Below are positions 6,796 through 11,046 of a stretch of DNA of 11,046 nt, piece by piece; within the stretch, counting starts at the first letter, position 1; every line of letters starts with the position of its first letter. This DNA comes from JBEKZQ01 sp049509675 (GTDB lineage: Bacteria > Planctomycetota > Planctomycetia > Pirellulales > Thermoguttaceae): positions 1 through 11,046 of the forward strand of contig JBEKZQ010000199.1 of assembly GCA_049509675.1 (NCBI GenBank), written 5' to 3'. The notes under the pieces were generated by a model that saw only the letters and a program-made list of their open reading frames with translations, was not told the origin of the DNA and made no database searches. A program made the position numbers and the translations under genes.

Positions 6796-7992
6796 ATGCC
6801 GAACCTCTTGTCTCGTCTCCTGATCTTGTCGTTGTCTGCCTGCGTCCTGGTGTTGCCTTGCGCCGCCGCGGAGACGCCGGCAGCGCCGGTCCTGGAAGGC
6901 CCCAAGCCGAAAGCGGTGGCCGCCCCGCCGCGCGAGCAGATCGACGCAGCCGTCCAGCGCGGCATCGCCTTCCTCCTGAAACGCCAGAACGCCAACGGCT
7001 CGTGGGGCTCCTCGCGCAGCTCCCGGCCTATGGAGGTTTACGCGCCCATTCCCGAAAGCCATCATGCCTTCCGGGCCGGCGTGACGGCCTTGTGCGTTTC
7101 GGCCCTGATCGAGACCGGCGGCGGCCGGCCGGAAACCGAAAAGGCCATCGACCGCGGCGAGGCCTGGTTGCTGGAGAGTCTGCCGTCGCTGCGCCGCGCG
7201 ACTACCGACGTCATGTACAACAACTGGAGCCATGCCTACGCCATCGACACCTTGACCCGCCTGTTGCGCCGCCACCCCCAAGACGCCGAGCGCGGCAAGA
7301 AGATCCGCGCCCTGATCGAGCACCAGATCGGCATGCTTGGGCGGTACGAGTGCGTCGAGGGCGGTTGGGCCTATTACGACATGAAGTATCAGACCGCGAA
7401 GCCCAGCGGCCCGACGATCAGTTTCGTGACCGCCACGGTGCTGGTTGCCCTGGACGCGGCCCGGCAGGCCGGCATCAGCGTGCCGCAGCGGCTGGTCAAC
7501 CGCGGCGTGGCCTCGATTTTGCGGCAGCGAAAACCCGACTTCAGCTACGACTATGGCGAATATCTCAAGTATCGGCCGATGATGCCGATCAATCGGCCCG
7601 GCGGCAGCCTGGGCCGTTCGCAGGCCTGCAACCTGGCCTTGCGCTTGTGGGGCGACCGGCAGGTGACCGACGCCGTGCTCCAGACCTGGCTCGATCGCCT
7701 CTTCGCCCGCAATCTGTGGCTCGACCTGGGCCGCAAGCGACCGATCCCGCACGAATCGTGGTTTCAAGTGGCGGGCTACTTCTTTTATTACGGGCACTAT
7801 TACGCGGCCTTGTGCATCGAGCAGCTTCCGGCCGGCGAGCGGGCGGCCTATCAGGATCAGTTGGCAACGGTGCTCTTGCGGGTACAGGAGAAGGACGGCT
7901 CCTGGTGGGATTTCCCGCTCTACGATTATCATCAGCAATACGGCACCGCCTTCGCGCTGATGTCGTTGGCCCGCTGCCAGCACGGCAAGTGA
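6796..7992 (+). CDS. Secreted prenyltransferase/squalene-cyclase-like repeat protein
   Basis: The 398-residue product has a signal peptide (hydrophobic 8-22, likely cleavage after the AAA at 23-25) and then alpha-toroid repeats of the terpenoid cyclase/prenyltransferase type. The first repeat is AAVQRGIAFLLKRQNANGSWG (51-71) and the last RVQEKDGSWWDFPLYDYHQQYGTAFALMSL (362-391), both with the Q-x2-3-G-S-W signature of this fold. Helices rich in Trp, Tyr and His lie between (NNWSHAYAIDTLTRLL, VEGGWAYYDM). I find no DxDD, the protonating motif of squalene-hopene cyclases, and a signal peptide is not expected in those membrane-bound enzymes. It is therefore best called a repeat-fold protein of unknown activity. 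No Shine-Dalgarno sequence precedes the ATG, and translation from an upstream message or a leaderless message is possible. It shares orientation with the adaptor gene across a repeat-filled gap. Confidence 0.83.
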   Translation: MPNLLSRLLILSLSACVLVLPCAAAETPAAPVLEGPKPKAVAAPPREQIDAAVQRGIAFLLKRQNANGSWGSSRSSRPMEVYAPIPESHHAFRAGVTALCVSALIETGGGRPETEKAIDRGEAWLLESLPSLRRATTDVMYNNWSHAYAIDTLTRLLRRHPQDAERGKKIRALIEHQIGMLGRYECVEGGWAYYDMKYQTAKPSGPTISFVTATVLVALDAARQAGISVPQRLVNRGVASILRQRKPDFSYDYGEYLKYRPMMPINRPGGSLGRSQACNLALRLWGDRQVTDAVLQTWLDRLFARNLWLDLGRKRPIPHESWFQVAGYFFYYGHYYAALCIEQLPAGERAAYQDQLATVLLRVQEKDGSWWDFPLYDYHQQYGTAFALMSLARCQHGK

Positions 7993-8005
7993 TTGCAGAT
8001 ATTAG

Positions 8006-8058
8006 ATCTGAAATCTGAGATCTGAGATCTGAAATCTGAAATCTGAAATCCGAGATCC
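8006..8058 (+). repeat. Heptamer array ATCTGAA/ATCTGAG
   Basis: Seven 7-bp units (ATCTGAA, ATCTGAG, ATCTGAG, ATCTGAA three times, ATCCGAG) run from 8006 to 8054, followed by a partial unit. The array starts 14 bp after the stop of the secreted repeat-protein gene. Confidence 0.9.
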
Positions 8059-8070
8059 TCATGGTCCGTC

Positions 8071-8239
8071 GGGTGCCACTGGCTTGCCAGTGTCTTCCCT
8101 GCCAGTTCTTGTAGCAACGAACCGCCGGAAACGTCTCCGCGCGATGCTCGCCGAACATGGTATCCATTCGCGCGACGGCAACCGCCATACTTGGCCGCAA
8201 GAGCCGTTCGGCAATAGCACGGGCGAGCCCGTGGTACCC
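8071..8239. repeat. REPIN-like element, copy A
   Basis: A 169-bp element. Its ends, 8071-8092 (beginning GGGTGCCACTGGC) and 8218-8239 (ending GTGGTACCC), are inverted relative to each other with 18 of 22 matches. Each end is itself a palindrome: CACTGGC-TT-GCCAGTG and CACGGGC-GA-GCCCGTG. This is the structure of two REP sequences in opposite orientation joined by a spacer. A diverged sister copy lies at 8367-8533. Weak open frames across it lack family features and are not called as genes. No transposase is in the window. The 127 bp between the two copies (8240-8366) show nothing I can identify. Confidence 0.75.
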
Positions 8240-8366
8240 GGCGCCGGAGAGTTCCTTGCCGGAGGAGTGGGCCAGCTTGGGTTGCCGCCAGCACCGCCGG
8301 CACATCTGCAAGAACCGCCGCGGCAGAATCATGTCGGCCTCCCAGTGCCGCTCCACACGGTTCGCC

Positions 8367-8533
8367 GGGTGCCACTGGCTCGCCAGTGCTTTCCCTGTCG
8401 GTTCTTGCCGCGATGAGCCGCCGAAAATGCCTCCGCGCGCTGCTCGCCGAACTGGAACCTATCAGCACGACAGGAACAACGATGCTTGGCCGCAAGAGCC
8501 GGTCGAATGAGCACGGGCAAGCCCGCGGCACCC
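8367..8533. repeat. REPIN-like element, copy B
   Basis: A 167-bp element in the same orientation as copy A. Ends 8367-8388 and 8512-8533 match as inverted repeats at 18 of 22 positions, and each holds a palindrome (CACTGGC-TC-GCCAGTG; GCGGGC-TT-GCCCGT on the other strand, imperfect). By eye, about 84 percent of the first 86 bases match copy A, so the spacer is related as well as the ends. It stops 18 bp short of the yraN stop codon. Confidence 0.75.
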
Positions 8534-8551
8534 AGCGAAGCGGCACGCCGC

Positions 8552-8986
8552 TCAGGAATACAGCTCCCACGTGCCGACGGCATCGAAGGCACTCTTGAAA
8601 TGCTCGATCTGCGGGCCGCGGGCCGACTCCGGCCAGGTGATGGCTACCACGTCGAAACGCGCCGGGCGCTCCAGCAGCCCGTGACGCTTAAGGAAGGTCA
8701 CCGCCAAGCGGGTCAATCGCCGCTGCTTCAGGGCGTCGACCGCCTCTTCCGGACGGCCGGCGTCCTGGCTGGTCCGCGTCTTCACCTCGACGAAGACGAT
8801 TGTTGCGCCATCGAGCATCACCAGGTCCAACTCGCCCGGCAACAGGCGTTTGCCCCGGGCCAGGACTTTATAGCCCAGTCGCTGCAGAAAGCGGGCCGCC
8901 GCATCTTCGCCGCGCTGCCCGAGCGACCGGCGCGGCCACAGTCGCCGGCGCAAGCGCGAAACAAGAGCTAGCACGAGAGTTTTCAA
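8552..8986 (-). CDS. yraN: YraN family (UPF0102) nuclease-fold protein
   Basis: Small cytosolic protein with the PD-(D/E)xK/Holliday-junction-resolvase-like fold. Its cellular role is not firmly established, although its genes often travel with rplS and rnhB. The 144 residues show the family motifs: GxRGEDAAARFL with Glu27, GELDL with Asp54, and VFVEVKTR with Glu67 and Lys69, followed by the Gln/Lys/Arg helix ALKQRRLTRLA. These residues are those expected of the metal-binding nuclease site. The longest frame starts at a TTG (8984-8986) that lies within a heptamer repeat. A GTG four codons in (8972-8974) is an alternative, and neither has a clear Shine-Dalgarno sequence. The hydrophobic start MKTLVLALVS is unusual for the family and may be partly repeat-derived. 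It is last in the visible - strand cluster, 77 bp after rplS. Confidence 0.85.
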   Translation of the reverse strand: MKTLVLALVSRLRRRLWPRRSLGQRGEDAAARFLQRLGYKVLARGKRLLPGELDLVMLDGATIVFVEVKTRTSQDAGRPEEAVDALKQRRLTRLAVTFLKRHGLLERPARFDVVAITWPESARGPQIEHFKSAFDAVGTWELYS

Positions 8987-9056
8987 TGAGAGTGTTCAAT
9001 GTTCTGTGTTCAGTGATGCAGTTCACAACTGACAACTGAAAACTGAAAACTGAAAA
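8980..9056. repeat. Opposed heptamer arrays between rplS and yraN
   Basis: The left part has TTTTCAA (8980-8986) and TGTTCAA, TGTTCTG, TGTTCAG (8993-9013). The right part has CTGACAA and CTGAAAA three times (9029-9056). The parts are in inverse-complement orientation and could form a loose hairpin in the rplS-yraN message. The left end overlaps the first codons of the longest yraN frame, and the right end lies 7 bp after the rplS stop codon. Confidence 0.85.
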
Positions 9057-9063
9057 CTACCTC

Positions 9064-9435
9064 CTATTTTCCGCGCTTGGCCTGATCGACGCGGCGCTCG
9101 CGGAGACGCACGGCCTTGCCCACGCGGTCGCGCAGATAATAGAGCTTGGCCCGGCGGGCCACGCCGCTGCGCTGCACGACGACCTTGGCAATCCGCGGCG
9201 AATGCAGCGGGAACTTCCGCTCCACCCCCTCGCCCTGCACGATGCGCCGGACCACGAACATCTCCCGCGTGCCGGTGCCGCTGCGGGCGATCACCACGCC
9301 GCTGAACAACTGGATCCGCTCCTTCTCGCCTTCCAGGATGCGGCAGTGGACGTCCACCGTGTCGCCGATCTCGAAGAACGGAACCTCCTCGCGGAGACTC
9401 GACTTCTCGACCAGGTTGATAATCTGTTGGCTCAT
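9064..9435 (-). CDS. rplS: 50S ribosomal protein L19
   Basis: L19 binds 23S rRNA at the 30S-50S interface. The 123-residue product has normal length and is recognisable throughout: the N-terminal EEVPFFEIGDTVDVHCRILEGEKERIQLFSGVVIAR (17-52), the GTREMFVVRRIVQGEGVERKFPLHSPRIAKVVV stretch (55-87) and the basic RRAKLYYLRDRVGKAVRLRERR (93-114). The ATG (9433-9435) has AAAGGA seven nt upstream (9443-9448 on the - strand). It follows trmD after 38 bp, as in many bacteria, and is probably cotranscribed with it. Confidence 0.97.
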   Translation of the reverse strand: MSQQIINLVEKSSLREEVPFFEIGDTVDVHCRILEGEKERIQLFSGVVIARSGTGTREMFVVRRIVQGEGVERKFPLHSPRIAKVVVQRSGVARRAKLYYLRDRVGKAVRLRERRVDQAKRGK

Positions 9436-9442
9436 GCTGTTT

Positions 9443-9448
9443 TCCTTT
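9443..9448 (-). promoter_or_regulatory. Ribosome binding site of rplS
   Basis: AAAGGA on the - strand, 7 nt before the rplS ATG, within an A-rich stretch (AAAAAGGAAAAC). It fixes the start codon. Confidence 0.7.
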
Positions 9449-9473
9449 TTCGTATCATTACAAACTGTTCACA

Positions 9474-10166
9474 CTACAAATCTTCCTCCAGCAGATCGGC
9501 CCGGCGCTGCCGGGTCCGCCGACGGCTGTCCTCCTGCCGCCAACGGGCGATCTCCTCATGGTTGCCATTGATCAGCACCTCAGGCACGGTCAGGCCGCGG
9601 TACTCGCGCGGGCGGGTGTATTGGGCGAACTCCAAGAGCCGCCCGGCGGCCGAAAACGAATCGCTGGCACTGCTGTCCTCATGTCCCAACACGCCCGGGA
9701 CCAGGCGCATGATCGCGTCAATCATCACCATGGCGGCCACCTCGCCCCCGTTGAGCACGTAGTCGCCGATGGAGACTTCTTCCGGCTGCAACAGGAGCCG
9801 GATCCGTTCGTCAAATCCTTCGTACCGTCCGCACAGCAGCAAGATTCGCTTGTGCCGCGCCAATCGCTCAACTGTCAGTTGATCCAACCGGCTGCCCTGG
9901 GGCGTGAGCATAACCAGGTGGCCGGGGTCGTCGTGGCGGGCGCGGATGGCTTCCACGCAGTCCACCACCGGCTCGACCATCAAGACCATGCCCGGCCCGC
10001 CCCCGAAGGGGCGATCGTCCACTTTCTTGTGTTTGTCGCGGCTCCAATCGCGCGGGTTGTGCAAGCCGACCTCGACCAGTCCGGCGTCGATGGCCCGCTT
10101 CAACAGGCTCTGGCCCAGGTATCCGGAAAAGATCTCGGGAAACAGGGTCAAGAGGTCGAATCGCAT
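9474..10166 (-). CDS. trmD: tRNA (guanine37-N1)-methyltransferase TrmD
   Basis: SPOUT-class, trefoil-knot enzyme that methylates G37 next to the anticodon and so prevents +1 frameshifting. The 230 residues show MRFDLLTLFPEIF (1-13), the DDRPFGGGPGMV loop (50-61), LLLCGRYEGFDERI (109-122) and the knot SIGDYVLNGGEVAAMVMIDAIMRLVPGVLG (132-161). Arg154 and Asp169 in SASDSF correspond to the known catalytic residues. PEVLINGNHEEIARWRQEDSRRRT (195-218) closes the C-terminal domain. The ATG at 10164-10166 shares its A with the rpsP stop (TGATG), so it depends on coupling to rpsP translation; no Shine-Dalgarno sequence is evident. The frame stays open upstream across rpsP, but that extension is antisense-free shadow sequence and not part of TrmD. 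Its stop codon falls inside a 13-nt stretch shared with 6783-6795. Confidence 0.97.
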   Translation of the reverse strand: MRFDLLTLFPEIFSGYLGQSLLKRAIDAGLVEVGLHNPRDWSRDKHKKVDDRPFGGGPGMVLMVEPVVDCVEAIRARHDDPGHLVMLTPQGSRLDQLTVERLARHKRILLLCGRYEGFDERIRLLLQPEEVSIGDYVLNGGEVAAMVMIDAIMRLVPGVLGHEDSSASDSFSAAGRLLEFAQYTRPREYRGLTVPEVLINGNHEEIARWRQEDSRRRTRQRRADLLEEDL

Positions 10167-10564
10167 CACTCGGCGGTGGGTTCCACGGCCGACTCGGTTT
10201 CGGCTGCTTCGGCCTGTTGCCCCTGGGCGGGTTTGGCCGCGGTCGCAAGCGGAGCCGGCCGGTTGCGAACCTGGGCCAGCCGCGCGCGGGCCAGCCGCTG
10301 CTGCTCCAGGTGCGTCCCCTCGGCGCCGTACTTCTTGATCAACACCTGCACCTTGTCCGACGGCGAGGCGCCCACGCTCAGCCAATACTTGATCCGCTCG
10401 CCGTTCAAGTTCGCCCGCGCGTCGGTCTCCGGCACCATCGGGTCGTAGGTGCCCAACTCTTCCAGGACCCGGCCGTCGCGGGGACGGCGGATGTCCATGG
10501 CACAGATGCGATAGAAGGGGCGATGCTTGCGGCCCAACTTCTTCATGCGAATACGTACTGCCAC
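10166..10564 (-). CDS. rpsP: 30S ribosomal protein S16 with Ala/Glu-rich tail
   Basis: S16 is an assembly protein of the 30S body. The core is clear: AVRIRMKKLGRKHRPFYRICAMD (2-24), RPRDGRVLEELGTYDP (27-42), ERIKYWLSVGASPSDKVQVLIKKYG (56-80). At 132 residues it is longer than the usual 80-90 because of a tail from about 81 that is basic at first (QQRLARARLAQVRNRP) and then Ala/Gln/Glu-rich and acidic (to EPTAE). It starts with GTG (10562-10564), preceded by a near-perfect AGGAGG (10570-10575) five nt away. Its TGA overlaps the trmD ATG. The KH-domain protein and RimM genes that often separate rpsP and trmD are absent here. Confidence 0.96.
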   Translation of the reverse strand: MAVRIRMKKLGRKHRPFYRICAMDIRRPRDGRVLEELGTYDPMVPETDARANLNGERIKYWLSVGASPSDKVQVLIKKYGAEGTHLEQQRLARARLAQVRNRPAPLATAAKPAQGQQAEAAETESAVEPTAE

Positions 10565-10569
10565 GCAAT

Positions 10570-10576
10570 CCTCCTC
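10570..10576 (-). promoter_or_regulatory. Strong ribosome binding site of rpsP
   Basis: GAGGAGG on the - strand, five nt before a GTG start. It is the strongest Shine-Dalgarno match in the window and supports the GTG over the in-frame ATG at codon 7. Confidence 0.75.
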
Positions 10577-10598
10577 GTAAATAGGTTTATGCTCTGCA

Positions 10599-10640
10599 AT
10601 TTCAGATTTCAGATTTCAGATTTGAGATTTGAGATTTGAG
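10599..10640. repeat. Heptamer array ATTTCAG x3, ATTTGAG x3
   Basis: Six perfect-length 7-bp units fill most of the ffh-rpsP gap. On the - strand they read as CTCAAAT and CTGAAAT, the same register as the ATCTGAA units at 8006-8058. The array begins two bases beyond the ffh stop codon. No terminator is seen, so ffh and rpsP may share a transcript. Confidence 0.9.
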
Positions 10641-10642
10641 AA

Positions 10643-11046
10643 CTACGATGGTTTTTCCCGCTGCTCGCGTCTCTTGCGGCGCTCCTCTTTTTCCCGCAAT
10701 TTCCGCTGCCTAGCCTTCTCTTGCGGCGTGAGCCGCTTGCCGGTCCCCTTTTTCTGCTTCGCCAATCGGCCACCCGGATTGAGCATGCCGCTGGACTGGA
10801 GTTGCTGCATGGTCCGCATGCGATCGCGGATGCCCATGCCCAGCATCTTCTTCATCATGTCGGCCATGCCGTCGAAGTTCTTCACCAACTCGTTGACTTC
10901 GTGCGGTTCGACGCCGGCCCCGGCGGCAATGCGGCGGCGACGGCTTTGATCGATGAGCTTGCTCGGATTGCGCCGTTCGGCGGGGGTCATCGCATCGATA
11001 ATGCCCACGAACCGCCGCATTCCCCCCTCGGCATCGACCCCCTCCA
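10643..11046 (-). CDS. ffh: Signal recognition particle protein Ffh, C-terminal part (cut by window edge)
   Basis: Ffh (SRP54) binds 4.5S RNA and signal sequences of nascent membrane proteins and delivers ribosomes to FtsY. Only about 134 C-terminal residues are visible, so the NG GTPase domain is off the window. What remains is the methionine-rich M domain: GGMRRFVGIIDAMTPAERRNP, the RNA-binding SRRRRIAAGAG segment, and a Met-rich helix (MADMMKKMLGMGIRDRMRTMQQL), followed by MLNPGG and a long basic Lys/Arg/Glu tail ending REQREKPS. The frame is open to the edge; an internal ATG at 11018-11020 is not the start. It is first in the visible - strand cluster, 78 bp before rpsP. Confidence 0.95.
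   Translation of the reverse strand, partial: EGVDAEGGMRRFVGIIDAMTPAERRNPSKLIDQSRRRRIAAGAGVEPHEVNELVKNFDGMADMMKKMLGMGIRDRMRTMQQLQSSGMLNPGGRLAKQKKGTGKRLTPQEKARQRKLREKEERRKRREQREKPS

Noticed and set aside
6784..7983. 399-residue open frame opposite the secreted repeat-protein gene
   Set aside because: Covered by a + strand gene with a signal peptide and fold signatures; the reverse frame shows none.
8006..8058. Heptamer array as a possible CRISPR
   Set aside because: Units are 7 bp and contiguous with no spacers, and no cas genes are near.
7932..8570. Open frames across the REPIN-like region on the - strand
   Set aside because: They run through the heptamer array and both repeat copies, and similarity between copies explains their repeated residues (FGEQRAEAF and FGEHRAETF). 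No family features, so not called as genes or as a pseudogene.
10167..10568. Upstream extension of the trmD frame to 10568
   Set aside because: It would overlap all of rpsP. TrmD homologues begin at MRFDLLTLFP, exactly at the TGATG junction.

Overview
The window is a high-GC bacterial chromosome segment, most likely from a planctomycete (Planctomycetota, perhaps Pirellulales). That placement is inferred, not computed. It rests on three things: the style of the secreted proteins (an HtrA-like protease fused to a HEAT-like tail, a membrane-fusion protein with an Ala/Lys/Pro linker, a secreted terpenoid-cyclase-fold repeat protein), the compact ffh-rpsP-trmD-rplS order without rimM, and the palindromic and heptameric repeats filling the gaps, a kind I associate with this phylum.

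Layout, left to right. Bases 1-253 are a leader with a candidate promoter and a UUCG-capped hairpin before gltA (citrate synthase, + strand, 254-1540). rsmG (16S rRNA m7G methyltransferase, - strand, 1516-2190) converges on gltA, and the two coding regions overlap by 25 bp. Bases 2191-2420 hold two strong inverted repeats. A 275-residue protein of unknown function (2421-3248, +) follows, then a strong candidate promoter and a secreted trypsin-like protease (3308-4879, +). Next come a periplasmic adaptor/HlyD-like protein (4971-6590, +), a 205-bp repeat-filled gap, and a secreted prenyltransferase/squalene-cyclase-like repeat protein (6796-7992, +). Bases 7993-8551 have no convincing gene. They carry a heptamer array and two copies of a roughly 168-bp element with inverted palindromic ends.

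From 8552 to the right edge everything reads on the - strand and forms a translation/secretion cluster in transcription order: ffh (3' part only), rpsP, trmD, rplS, yraN. rpsP and trmD overlap as TGATG, which suggests translational coupling. The cluster supplies SRP targeting, ribosomal proteins S16 and L19, the tRNA m1G37 methyltransferase and the YraN nuclease-fold protein.

The coding content is mostly housekeeping or cell-envelope, and I see no convincing new defence, mobile or biosynthetic system. The most unusual material is non-coding. Seven-base arrays of one related family (TTTTCAG / CTGAAAA / ATCTGAA and variants) occupy nearly every gap right of 6590, and REPIN-like paired palindromes lie at 8071-8533. 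Among the genes, the PDZ-less HtrA-HEAT fusion and the adaptor protein with no transporter beside it deserve a second look.
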